From: Streptomyces caniscabiei
GTDB taxonomy: Bacteria > Actinomycetota > Actinomycetes > Streptomycetales > Streptomycetaceae
Reading direction: 5' to 3'
DNA: 64,000 nt
Assembly: GCF_014930365.1 (NCBI RefSeq)
Contig: NZ_JABXWI010000032.1
Span: forward strand, 27,406-91,405
In this document: positions 34,647 to 42,716 of the stretch, piece after piece
Layout: each line of letters starts with the position of its first letter
Numbering within the stretch: position 1 is the stretch's first letter
Notes under the pieces: model-generated
Seen by the model: only the letters and a program-made list of their open reading frames with translations
What the model was told of the DNA's origin: nothing
The model's database searches: none
Made by a program: the position numbers and the translations under genes

Positions 34647-35918
34647 TCACGTGCCCGGCGCCCTCAGGACGGCTGCCGCGTTGAAGCCGCCGCGGCCTCG
34701 GGCGAGGACCAGGGCGGTGCGCAAGCCGGGCCGGGGGCGGGGGCGGTCGACGACCAGGTCGATGGGGCAGTCGGGGGCGATCGGGCTGGTGCCCGTGGTG
34801 GGCGGGATGACCTCGTCGCGCAGGGAGAACAGGGCCGCCGCCAGGTCCAGGGACGAGCCCCCCGCCGCCAGGCGGCCGGTCATCGTCTTGGGCACGGTGA
34901 CGGGCACCCCGTACGGCCCGAACAGCGCGCACAGGACGGCGCTCTCGGCGAGGTCGCCCGCCCGCTCGCCCGCGCCGTCGGCGAAGACCACGTCGACCTC
35001 CCCCGGTGTCACCCCCGCGTCGGTGAGGGCGAGTTGGGCGGCCTCCCTCAGCCGGGGCGCGTCGGGCCCGTCGAAGGTGGCGGCGCAGCCGGCGACGATG
35101 CCGTACCCGGTCGCCCCCCGCCGCTCGGCGGCCTCGGCGTCCTCCAGGACGAGCAGGGCCCCGCCCTCCCCCACCACGTGGCCGTCGGCGGCCGCGTGGA
35201 AGGGCCGGTAGGCGCGCAGTGGATCGGCGGTGCGGCTCATGCGGCCGTCGGCCAGGTGTGCCGCCCAGCCCCACGGGCACAGGGTGGAGTCGACGCCGCC
35301 GGTGACCATCAGCTGCGCGCCCTCGCGGATGCGGCGCCGGGCGCGGGCGAGGGCGTCGATGCCGCCGGCCTGTTCGCTGATGATGGTGGACCCGGTGCCG
35401 CGCAGTTGGTGGCGGATGGCGACCTGTCCGGGCCCGGCGCCGTGGAACCAGCCGGAGGACTGGTAGACGCTGACGTCCCGGGCGCCCTTGCCCCACAGCG
35501 CGGCGAGCCCGCGCTGGCCGAACTCGGCACCGCCCGCGGAGCTCGCGGTGATCACACCGGCGGCGTAGCCGGGCAGGCCCCCCGGGTCGGCACCCGAGTC
35601 CTCGATGGCCTCCCTGGCCGCGCAGAGCATGAGGCGGGTGGCCCGGTCGGTCTCGGGCAGCAGCCTGCTGGGGATGTGGTCGGCGTCGACGAAGTCGCGG
35701 ATCTCCCCGGCCAGGCGCACCGGGTAGCGGGAGGCGTCGAAGCGGGTCAGCGGTCCGATGCCGCTGCGCCCGCGCAGCAGGGCCGGCCACCAGGCGTTCG
35801 CGCCCAGCCCGTTGGGGGCGGCGACACCGATGCCGGTGACGAGCACCTCGGCCGTCCGGCCGCCCGGCTGTGTCAGGGCTCCGGCCGGGCCGGTCGCCGT
35901 GTTGTCCCGCATCGTCAC
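34647..35918 (-). CDS. Chain length factor (KS-beta), second set
   Basis: A 423-aa CLF with the canonical Gln in STIISEQAGGIDA and the CPWGWAAHL, VPKTMTGRLAAGG segments. It has a 20-residue N-terminal extension compared with the first CLF. GTG 35916-35918 overlaps the KS stop (GTGA); an ATG six bases on is the alternative start. It pairs with the KS at 35.9 kb. No ACP follows it, which is unusual since ACP normally comes next. Confidence 0.93.
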   Translation of the reverse strand: MTMRDNTATGPAGALTQPGGRTAEVLVTGIGVAAPNGLGANAWWPALLRGRSGIGPLTRFDASRYPVRLAGEIRDFVDADHIPSRLLPETDRATRLMLCAAREAIEDSGADPGGLPGYAAGVITASSAGGAEFGQRGLAALWGKGARDVSVYQSSGWFHGAGPGQVAIRHQLRGTGSTIISEQAGGIDALARARRRIREGAQLMVTGGVDSTLCPWGWAAHLADGRMSRTADPLRAYRPFHAAADGHVVGEGGALLVLEDAEAAERRGATGYGIVAGCAATFDGPDAPRLREAAQLALTDAGVTPGEVDVVFADGAGERAGDLAESAVLCALFGPYGVPVTVPKTMTGRLAAGGSSLDLAAALFSLRDEVIPPTTGTSPIAPDCPIDLVVDRPRPRPGLRTALVLARGRGGFNAAAVLRAPGT

Positions 35919-37186
35919 ACCGCCTTCTTCAGCTGCGGCTGGGTGAGCACCGTGGCGCTGTGGAACCCGCCGAATCCGCTGGCGACGCTGAGGACCGTGC
36001 TGGTGCGCATCTGCCGCGCGATCAGCGGTGTGTAGTCGAGGTCGCAGGTCGGGTCCGGTTCGCGCAGATTGGCGGTGGGCGGCACGGTGTCGTGCTGGAT
36101 GGCGAGTGCGCTGGCCGCCACGTCCAGGGCGCCGGCCGCGCCGAGGGCGTGCCCGATCATCGACTTGATGGAGCTGATGGGGATGGAGCGGGCGTGCTCG
36201 CCGAGGCCGGCCTTGATGGCGTGGGTCTCGTGCCGGTCGTTGGGCCGGGTGCCGGCGCCGTGGGCGTTGACGTACTCGACGTCGACCGGGTTGAGCCGTG
36301 CCTCGTCCAGCGCGGCCCGGATGGCGGCGGCCATCTCCTGTCCGCCCGGGCGCAGTCCGGTCATGTGGTGGGCGCTGTTGAGGGCCGCGTACCCGGACAG
36401 TTCGGCGTAGGCGCGGGCGCCGCGGCGCCGGGCGTGTTCGAGTTCCTCCAGGACGACGACGGCGGCGCCCTCGCCGAGCACGAACCCGTCGCGGGTGCGG
36501 TCGAAGGGGCGCGAGGCCGTCGTGGGGTCGTCGTTGCGGGGGCTGGTGAGCCGCATACGGTCGAAGCAGGCCATGGTGATCGGGGAGATGGGTGCCTCCG
36601 CGCCGCCCGCGACGACGATGTCGGCGCTGCCCTCGCGGATCAGGTCGGCGCCGTGCCCGATGGCGTCCAGGCCGGAGGTGCAGCCGCTGGAGACCAGGCC
36701 CACCGGGCCCTGTGCGCCCACGTCGCGGGCCACGACGGCCGCGAGCGAGCTGGGCACGAAGTAGTCGTAGAGGAACTCGCCGGCCTTGCTGTGGTCCACC
36801 GTCCAGGTGCTGCCGAAGTCGCTGAGGATGGCGTACTGGGTGGCCATGGCCGTGGTGCAGCCGATCGCGCTGCCGAGGCTCACCCCGGTGCGCAGCGCTC
36901 GGGCGTCCCCGCCGTCGCCGAGTCCGCTGTCGGCGATCGCCTCGCGGGCGCTGACCAGCGCGAACTGGGCGACACGGTCGAGGCGTTCGGTGTCGGCGAG
37001 GGTGAAGCCGTGCGCGGCGGGGTCGAAGTCGACCTCGGCGGCGACCTGGGAGCGGTAGCCGGAGGCGTCGAAGAGGGTGATGCCGCGGGTGGCGGTGCGG
37101 CCGGAGGTCAGCAGTGACCAGAAGTCGGCGGCGCCCACCGCGCCGGGTGCGACGACCCCGATGCCCGTGATGACGACGCGCTTCAT
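35915..37186 (-). CDS. Ketosynthase alpha (KS-alpha), second set
   Basis: A 423-aa type II ketosynthase with catalytic Cys169 (LVSSGCTSGLD), NAHGAGT and MIGHALGAAG His motifs, so it looks fully active. It is clearly distinct from the first KS. ATG at 37184-37186 overlaps the thioesterase stop (ATGA). The operon order is thioesterase, KS, CLF. The chain length made is unknown; the paired aromatase suggests at least one aromatic ring. Confidence 0.94.
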   Translation of the reverse strand: MKRVVITGIGVVAPGAVGAADFWSLLTSGRTATRGITLFDASGYRSQVAAEVDFDPAAHGFTLADTERLDRVAQFALVSAREAIADSGLGDGGDARALRTGVSLGSAIGCTTAMATQYAILSDFGSTWTVDHSKAGEFLYDYFVPSSLAAVVARDVGAQGPVGLVSSGCTSGLDAIGHGADLIREGSADIVVAGGAEAPISPITMACFDRMRLTSPRNDDPTTASRPFDRTRDGFVLGEGAAVVVLEELEHARRRGARAYAELSGYAALNSAHHMTGLRPGGQEMAAAIRAALDEARLNPVDVEYVNAHGAGTRPNDRHETHAIKAGLGEHARSIPISSIKSMIGHALGAAGALDVAASALAIQHDTVPPTANLREPDPTCDLDYTPLIARQMRTSTVLSVASGFGGFHSATVLTQPQLKKAV

Positions 37187-37965
37187 CGCTGTCCTTTCGT
37201 CTCGTGCGCGGCGACGCGGTCGCGGCAGGCCAGGGCGACCAGGTGCGGCAGGTCGGGGGAGTCGGCGAAGAAGTGGTCCCCGGTGACGGTGTGGCTGACG
37301 ATCGGGCCGGTCGCCCACCGCTGCCAGTGTTCGAGCGTCTCCGGCTCGGTCAGCGGGTCGTCGCTGCCGGCGAAGACCAGCACCGGGCAGGTGACGGGTC
37401 CACCGGTGGCCGGGTCCAGGGCGGCGGCGCGCAGCGAGGCGGCGAGGCGCAGGTCGTCGCGGAGCACGGGCAGCACGCTGCGCCGCCACAGCCCGCCCGG
37501 GGACGCCGAGGCGCCCTGGGGCAGTGAGCCGAGGTCGTCCAGCAGGGGCAGCAGGTCCCTGTCGGGCAGGTCGGCGGCGCCCACGAGGGCGGTGCTCGTG
37601 TCCGGCGGCGGGCAGGCGCCCACGGCGAGGAACAGGGGCGGGGGGGCGCCGGCGTCGGCGAGGGCCCGGGTGAGGGTGTAGGCGACGAGGGCGCCCAGGC
37701 TGTGCCCGTACAGCGCGTACGGGCCCGAGTGGGCCGCGGTCAGCAGTTCGGGCAGCAGGTCGGCGAGGAGGGCGGCACGGTCGGTGACACGTGGCTCGCG
37801 CCGACGGTGGTCGCGGCCGGGCAGCGGCAGCGGCGTCACGTCGACGGCCGTGCCCGCCGCCAGGGGCCAGCGCCGGTAGCTGGCCACTCCCGCGCCGGCG
37901 TGGGCGAGGCAGTAGAGCCTGACCCGCCCGTCCCCCGCCCCGTCGTCCTGCGTCCGGGAAGCCAT
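37183..37965 (-). CDS. Type II thioesterase (alpha/beta hydrolase)
   Basis: A 260-aa thioesterase of the GrsT/TEII family. YCLAHAGAGVASYRRW is the oxyanion strand, YGHSLGALVAY the nucleophile elbow with Ser, and GDHFFAD the catalytic His; the Asp lies in FAGSDDPLT. It removes aberrant acyl groups from carrier proteins or releases a short product. ATG at 37963-37965 with GGAGGG six bases upstream. It heads the second PKS operon, so the promoter lies in the 339-base gap to its right. Confidence 0.92.
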   Translation of the reverse strand: MASRTQDDGAGDGRVRLYCLAHAGAGVASYRRWPLAAGTAVDVTPLPLPGRDHRRREPRVTDRAALLADLLPELLTAAHSGPYALYGHSLGALVAYTLTRALADAGAPPPLFLAVGACPPPDTSTALVGAADLPDRDLLPLLDDLGSLPQGASASPGGLWRRSVLPVLRDDLRLAASLRAAALDPATGGPVTCPVLVFAGSDDPLTEPETLEHWQRWATGPIVSHTVTGDHFFADSPDLPHLVALACRDRVAAHETKGQR

Positions 37966-38139
37966 CCGTCGCCCTCCTGTAGAAGTCCTGGGCCGCGCAG
38001 GGGTCTGCTGCGGCCTGGTCGCGGTGCGGTGCCCGCCCGCGCCGGCGCGGACTCCACCTCCAGAGCCTGACGTGCGCGACTCGGGTGACACTCGACCGGC
38101 ACCGGCTTCCGCGGGCCCCCGCACCCTCGGTGTGCGTGC

Positions 38140-38225
38140 CGTGTCCTTTCCGGCCGTGTCCCTTCCGGCCGTGCCCGTCCCGCCGTGTCCGTCCCGCCGT
38201 GTGCGTGTCCTTCCCGCCGTCCCGG
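38140..38225. repeat. Degenerate 14-15 bp direct repeats upstream of the thioesterase operon
   Basis: CGTGTCC-type heptamers recur about every 14-15 bases between 38140 and 38225 (CGTGTCCTTTCCGGC, CGTGTCCCTTCCGGC, CGTGCCCGTCCCGC, CGTGTCCGTCCCGC and so on). They lie in the 339-base gap 37966-38304 upstream of the thioesterase-KS-CLF operon and beside a SARP gene. SARPs bind heptameric direct repeats, so this may be an operator, but simple slippage repeats are an alternative. I see no gene in the gap. Confidence 0.5.
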
Positions 38226-38304
38226 CGCGGGGCACCGGGTGTGTGTCCCCTGCCCGGCCGGGCGGAGTGCGGGCAGGGCGCGGACCTCCGGGCCGTACGT
38301 CCGC

Positions 38305-39126
38305 TCAGGCGGCGTACAGGTCGAAGGTGGAGGTGCGCCGGGGACCGGACAGAACGTCCAGGCGGGGGTCCACGGCGAGCATCGCCTGGTGCATGCGCTG
38401 CAGTTGGGGGGACGGCTCCACGCCGAGTTCGTCGATGAGCCGCTGGCGCAGCCGGCGGTACACGTCCAGTGCGGCGGCCTGCCGTCCTGAGCGGTAGAGC
38501 GCCAGCATGGCCTGCGAGTGCAGCCCTTCGTGCTGGGGGTGACGGGCGATGAGGTGGGTGAGCTCGGCGATGAGTTCGACGTGCCGGCCGAGTCTGAGGT
38601 CGGCGTCGATGCGGCGTTCCTGGGCGACCAGACGGCTCTGGTCCAGGCGCATGACCTCGATCTCGAGGATCGGCCCGACGCGGACGTCGACGAGGGCGGG
38701 TCCGTCCCACAGGTGCAGTGCCTCGCGCAGAAGCGTGGCGGAGCGTTCGTCCTCGCCGTCCTCGAAGGCCTGCCGGCCCTCGGCGACCAGCCGCTCGTAG
38801 CGGTAGACGTCGACGGACTCGGCGGGCATCTGGAGCAGGTAGCCGCCGTAGCGGGTGGCCAGGACATCCTTGGCGGTGCCAGGGGCGCCGGGACCCATGG
38901 CGGTGCCGAGCATGCGGCGCAGCTGGAGGATGTACGTCTGGAGCGTGGTGAGCGAGCTCTGCGGCAGCTTGGTTCCCCAGATCTCCTCCATGAGCGTGGG
39001 TACCGGGACGACCCGGCCCGGATAGAGCGCCAGCAGGGCCAGGATCTGACGGGGCTTCCCTGCGGTCGGAACGATCGACATTCCATTGACTTCGGCATTC
39101 AACGTGCCCAGGACTTTTATCTCCAT
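38305..39126 (-). CDS. SARP-family transcriptional activator 1
   Basis: A 273-aa SARP: OmpR-type winged helix (MEIKVLGTLNAEVNG to about residue 95, with PRQILALLALYPGRVVPVPTLMEEIWG) followed by the bacterial transcriptional activation domain (VDVYRYERLVAEGRQAFEDG and SGRQAAALDVYRRLRQRLIDELG). SARPs bind heptamer repeats and switch on polyketide operons. ATG at 39124-39126 with GGAGG upstream. Paralogous to SARP 3 at 41 kb. Its C-terminus ends with a short disordered tail. Confidence 0.94.
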   Translation of the reverse strand: MEIKVLGTLNAEVNGMSIVPTAGKPRQILALLALYPGRVVPVPTLMEEIWGTKLPQSSLTTLQTYILQLRRMLGTAMGPGAPGTAKDVLATRYGGYLLQMPAESVDVYRYERLVAEGRQAFEDGEDERSATLLREALHLWDGPALVDVRVGPILEIEVMRLDQSRLVAQERRIDADLRLGRHVELIAELTHLIARHPQHEGLHSQAMLALYRSGRQAAALDVYRRLRQRLIDELGVEPSPQLQRMHQAMLAVDPRLDVLSGPRRTSTFDLYAA

Positions 39127-39181
39127 GATTCCTCCGAGCAGAGTCGTCCTTCGGTTGCGCGTTCGGTTTTCGACTCTCTGA

Positions 39182-39211
39182 ATAGTGTCCTGCCGCAGCA
39201 TTCTTTGTCAT
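39182..39211 (-). promoter_or_regulatory. Putative sigma-70-like promoter of SARP 1
   Basis: Reading leftward, ATGACA (39206-39211) and CACTAT (39182-39187) are separated by 18 bases and end about 55 bases before the SARP 1 start codon. The fit to TTGACA/TATAAT is moderate. Confidence 0.4.
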
Positions 39212-39269
39212 TGCCGAGAGGCACAGGCTAGAGGAACCTGATCTTCTTCCGAGCCACTCGCCAGGCAGT

Positions 39270-39286
39270 CTCGAGAATTTCTCGAG
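39270..39286. promoter_or_regulatory. Palindromic operator-like site upstream of SARP 1
   Basis: CTCGAGA-ATT-TCTCGAG forms a perfect 7-bp dyad about 60 bases upstream of the putative SARP 1 -35. It could be bound by a dimeric regulator. The surrounding 290-base gap (39127-39416) contains nothing else I can support as a gene. Confidence 0.4.
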
Positions 39287-39416
39287 TCCTTTTGCAGCCG
39301 GACCGGGCATCCGTACTGACGTCCGACTGATAAACCGCTGACACCGTGTTCCCGGGGCGTCCCTCCGACACCGAAACCCTGTCCCGGGGCGCACGGGGGC
39401 TGTTAGCTTTCCGGCC

Positions 39417-39662
39417 ATGGCGAACGAACCGCGAAGCACGCCCCCCGGCCGTGGCGCGGACCCGATCACCCGGGAGGTGCTGAGCCGTCTCGCGAAGCCA
39501 GCGGGGTCCGCGCACCCGGACGCAGCGATCGTCGGCGCCGCGCGGCAGGGGTACGAGTTCTTGCCAGACGTGCCCGATCGGGCGCTGCTGACCCTGCTCG
39601 GCGCCCACCATCGCCGCACCCTCCAGGTCGGCTTTCCCGATCTGGGGGTGGATGCGGCCTGA
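39417..39662 (+). CDS. 81-aa hypothetical protein
   Basis: A rightward frame from ATG 39417, MANEPRSTPPGRGADP, followed by ITREVLSRLAKPAGSAHPDAAIVGAARQGYEFL and a C-terminal LLTLLGAHHRRTLQVGFPDL. No clear ribosome site precedes it, so it could be leaderless. Codon use is normal. It lies between divergent SARP genes 1 and 2. I do not recognise it; it may be a chance frame. Confidence 0.35.
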   Translation: MANEPRSTPPGRGADPITREVLSRLAKPAGSAHPDAAIVGAARQGYEFLPDVPDRALLTLLGAHHRRTLQVGFPDLGVDAA

Positions 39663-39866
39663 GACCCTCTTGAGGCAGCCTGCACAGGCCCCTGAAAACA
39701 GCTGGTGAATCCGGCGGACCGACCGCCGGCCAACTAGCGTCACCCGAGGAAGAAAGCCCCCGGGACATTGCGTCCGAGAATTTCGGAGATCGTTTCCGGT
39801 GGGTGATTCGGCCGCCCGTTTCCGGGTGCGGCCACCGCTTCACTGGTTTTCTCGGGGCAGGACTAA

Positions 39867-40883
39867 ATGGAATTTCAGATTCTTGGTTCGGTCCAGGTCC
39901 ACGACGAGCGCACCGGCGTGTTCATCGTGCCCATGGGCGCGAAGCAGCGTGCGCTGCTCGGCACCCTCGTGGTGCGGGCCGACCGACTGGTGCCCACCGA
40001 GCTGCTCGTCGACGAACTGTGGGGCGAGCACCCGCCGGCCAACGCGGCCAATGCCCTGCAGGCCCATGTGGGCCGACTGCGGCGGCTGTTGCCGGGGGGA
40101 ACACCGGGCTCGGGCGAGCAGCACCACGAGTTCCTGGTGACCCGCCCCCTGGGCTATGTGCTCAGACTGGGCCGTGCCGAGACGGACGTGCGGCGCTTTC
40201 GCCGCCTCGCGGAGGAGGGCCGGGCCCTCGCCCTCGACGACCCCGCCGGCGCGGCCGAGGTGCTGCGTCGGGGCCTGGCGCTGTGGCGCGGCCCGGCCCT
40301 GCAGGGCAGCGGACGCGGCGCGGTCTGCTCGGCCGAGGCGGCACTGCTGGAGGAGATGCGGCTGACCGCCCTGGAGCGGCTGTACGAGGCCGACCTGCGG
40401 ACGGGGCGCAGCCAGGAGATCACCGGCGAGCTGGAGGAACTGACGGCCGCTCACCCACTGCGGGAGCGCTTCTACGAGCTGCTGATGACCGCGCTGCACC
40501 GCTCGGGCAGGCAGGCGGAGGCGCTGGGCACGTACGACCGGGCCCGCCGCGCCCTCGTGCACGACCTGGGCATCGAACCGGGCCCGATGCTGCGCGCCTG
40601 CCTGGAGACGATCCTGCGCCAGGACCCCTGGCCCCTCGCCCCGGACCCGTCACCGCCCCCGGCGGGCGACGTACATCCAGCGGGCGTCACGCGTCCGGAG
40701 GGCGACGCACATCCGGAGGGCGACGCACATCCGGAAAGCGACGTGCTGAGCGTACGGGGGCTGTACGAGGAGCTGCTCCGGCTGCGTGGCCATGTCGAGC
40801 GTCTCACCCGTGAACAGCGCGCCCTGACCGAGCGTCTGAACCGCCCGGACCGCCCGGCCGCACCACGGGCGGTGGGCCGATGA
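39867..40883 (+). CDS. SARP-family regulator 2 with C-terminal repeat and coiled coil
   Basis: A 338-aa protein: winged-helix domain (MEFQILGSVQVHDERTG to RPLGYVLRL, about residue 110), then the activation domain (AEGRALALDDPAGAAEVLRRG, HPLRERFYELLMTALHRSGR). It differs from SARPs 1 and 3 by a Pro-rich linker with a PEGDAHPEGDAHPES repeat and a C-terminal coiled coil (SVRGLYEELLRLRGHVERLTREQRALTERL). ATG at 39867 with GGGGCAGGA upstream. It is the only SARP on the + strand; the coiled coil suggests oligomerisation. Confidence 0.9.
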   Translation: MEFQILGSVQVHDERTGVFIVPMGAKQRALLGTLVVRADRLVPTELLVDELWGEHPPANAANALQAHVGRLRRLLPGGTPGSGEQHHEFLVTRPLGYVLRLGRAETDVRRFRRLAEEGRALALDDPAGAAEVLRRGLALWRGPALQGSGRGAVCSAEAALLEEMRLTALERLYEADLRTGRSQEITGELEELTAAHPLRERFYELLMTALHRSGRQAEALGTYDRARRALVHDLGIEPGPMLRACLETILRQDPWPLAPDPSPPPAGDVHPAGVTRPEGDAHPEGDAHPESDVLSVRGLYEELLRLRGHVERLTREQRALTERLNRPDRPAAPRAVGR

Positions 40884-40964
40884 GGGGGCCCGCGAGCGGT
40901 GGGCCGATAGGGCCCGCCGCCCCCGGTCGGGCCGTTGGGCGCCGGCCCGACCGGTGAAGCCGCC

Positions 40965-41810
40965 TCAGCGGCCTGCCAGTTCGGAACCGCGGGGCATGAT
41001 GCGTCCGCCGGTCGCGCGGGCCGGGGCGGGCGTCGGCAGCTCGGGGCGGGCCACGAGGACGGAGCGCTGGAGCCGGCTGAGCGCCGTGGAGGGCTCCAGG
41101 CCCAGTTCCGCCACGAGGGTGGCCCGCAGCCGCTGGTAGACACTCAGCGCTTCGCCGCGTCGGCCGGAGCGGTGCAGCGCGAGCATGAACTGGCCGTGCA
41201 GGCTCTCGTGCATGCGGTACTGCTTGACCAGCACCGTCAGTTCCGACAGCAGCTCACGATGGCGGCCCAGCCGCAGATCGGCCTCGATGCGCTGGTCCAG
41301 CGCGCACAGCCGCGCCTCCTCCAGCCGCCGGATCTCCATGTCGATCTGATGGCCGGCCTGGATGTCGGTGAGCACCTGGCCGTTCCACAGCGAGAGCGCG
41401 TCGGCCAGCCGGCGCGCGGCTCCGGTGTAGTCCTCGGCGTCCATGGCCCGGTAGCCCGCCCCCGCGCGCCGCTCGAACTCCCGGAAGTCCACGGTGCCGC
41501 CCCGGCTCTCCAGGCGGTAGCCGCCGGGGACGGTGGTGAGGATGTCCTTGGCGGTGCACCGCTCGTTCTCGTCGTGCGCCAGCGCCTCGGCGATCAGTTC
41601 GCGCAGCTGCAGCACGTACGTCTGGAGCGTGGTGCGCGCACTGCGCGGAGGGGTCTCGCCCCACAGCTCCTCGATGAGCGTGGCCACGGAGACCACCTGG
41701 TCGGCGTTGAGCGCGAGGAGGGCGAGAACCTGCCGCGGCTTGGGCGCCGTGGGGACGACCGACACTCCGTTCTCGCGCACCGACAGCGCTCCCAGCACTT
41801 CGATGTCCAC
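40965..41810 (-). CDS. SARP-family transcriptional activator 3
   Basis: A 281-aa SARP closely similar to SARP 1 (PKPRQVLALLALNADQVVSVATLIEELWGE; GGYRLESRGGTVDFREFERRAGAGYR; SGRRGEALSVYQRLRATLVAELG). GTG start at 41808-41810 with GGGGGAG upstream. Its promoter region carries a consensus -35 and two operator-like sequences of the butyrolactone-receptor type, so it is probably the SARP directly controlled by the receptor proteins encoded next door. Confidence 0.94.
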   Translation of the reverse strand: MDIEVLGALSVRENGVSVVPTAPKPRQVLALLALNADQVVSVATLIEELWGETPPRSARTTLQTYVLQLRELIAEALAHDENERCTAKDILTTVPGGYRLESRGGTVDFREFERRAGAGYRAMDAEDYTGAARRLADALSLWNGQVLTDIQAGHQIDMEIRRLEEARLCALDQRIEADLRLGRHRELLSELTVLVKQYRMHESLHGQFMLALHRSGRRGEALSVYQRLRATLVAELGLEPSTALSRLQRSVLVARPELPTPAPARATGGRIMPRGSELAGR

Positions 41811-41863
41811 GTTCTCCCCCTGGAGTCAGGCTTCAGGACCGATGCATCTCGACCTGTGACTCC

Positions 41864-41919
41864 ATAAAAAAACAGCGCAGTTGGTTTGTCAATACCAGAC
41901 CAGCTATGCTGTTTGTAAC
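41864..41919 (-). promoter_or_regulatory. SARP 3 promoter with two ARE-like operators
   Basis: Reading leftward: TTGACA (41887-41892), a 17-base spacer, TTTTAT (41864-41869). Two sites resembling autoregulatory elements of butyrolactone receptors flank or overlap it: GACAAACCAACTGCGCTGTT (41871-41890 on the + strand as AACAGCGCAGTTGGTTTGTC) and ACAAACAGCATAGCTGGTCT further upstream (41897-41916). The region 41811-42074 contains no gene. Confidence 0.6.
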
Positions 41920-42074
41920 AGACTGCCCCGGGACCGGTCGAAGCCCCGTCACACCAAGGGCGACCCCTCCGCCCCAAAGATGCTGGAAAATAGCCTTATG
42001 TCAGGCAATTGGCTTCGGAGATCACGGGGAGGTTCGAGTCGGAAGCCGACCTGGGAACCCTCGAAGAGTGAACC

Positions 42075-42095
42075 AAAAAAAGACCGATTGGTCGG
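42075..42095 (-). terminator. Terminator of the TetR 1 gene
   Basis: Immediately after the stop codon, leftward sequence forms a CCGA/TCGG stem followed by a run of seven T residues (AAAAAAA on the + strand, 42075-42081). Confidence 0.5.
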
Positions 42096-42096
42096 A

Positions 42097-42705
42097 TCAG
42101 TGAGTTCCGCGGGCATCCAAGGCGGGGAGCAGCTCCGTGGTGGCCAGCGTGGGCAGCAGCAGCTCCCAGAACCTCGCGACGGTTCGCCGGGAGAGCCAGT
42201 CGCCGTCGCGCCGGGCGAGCACCTCGAACCCCGCGGTCGTGGCCACCACAGCGGTGGCCACGGCCCGGGTGGAGACGTCCGCCCGTAGCTCACCGGCCCG
42301 GTCGGCGCATGTGAGCAGATACTCGACGCGGTTCTGCCAGTGCCCGCGCACGTCGGCCCGCCGCCCGCGGCCGGCGTCCCTGCCGAGTTCGAACCCGGCC
42401 CGCAGCACCACGTCGTCCCGCAGTTCGCGCGCCAACTGGTGCGTGGTGTCCACGAGGTTCTGCAGGCCGCCACCGGCGGAGGGTTGGTCCACGAGGTCGC
42501 GCAGGCGCAGGGCCGCCGCCTCCGCGACCGCCTCCGCCAGTGCCGCCTTGCTGGCGAAGTGGAAGTGCAGCGCACCGTTGCTCACCCCGGCCCGCGCGCT
42601 GATGGTGGTGATCGAGGCGACCGCGTACCCCTCCCGGTCGAAGACCTCGGCCGCAGATCTGATCAGGTTCTCCCTGGTCCGCACCGCCCTTTCCTGTTTG
42701 GCCAT
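42097..42705 (-). CDS. TetR-family regulator 1, butyrolactone (pseudo)receptor type
   Basis: A 202-aa TetR protein of the ArpA/ScbR group: MAKQERAVRTRENLIRSAAEVFDREGY, then the HTH SITTISARAGVSNGALHFHFASKAAL and a variable ligand domain. In this group true receptors and pseudo-receptors share the N-terminal pattern. ATG at 42703-42705, 12 bases after the carboxylase stop, so it is cotranscribed with the beta subunit. It probably represses SARP 3 or the carboxylase through ARE-like sites. Confidence 0.92.
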   Translation of the reverse strand: MAKQERAVRTRENLIRSAAEVFDREGYAVASITTISARAGVSNGALHFHFASKAALAEAVAEAAALRLRDLVDQPSAGGGLQNLVDTTHQLARELRDDVVLRAGFELGRDAGRGRRADVRGHWQNRVEYLLTCADRAGELRADVSTRAVATAVVATTAGFEVLARRDGDWLSRRTVARFWELLLPTLATTELLPALDARGTH

Positions 42706-42716
42706 CGCGTGCTCCG

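Noticed and set aside
27675..37965. Second KS/CLF set as a spore-pigment (whiE-like) cluster
   Set aside because: No ACP, small whiE cyclase pair or pigment oxygenase is present, while thioesterase, condensation domain and acyl-CoA-dehydrogenase-like genes are.
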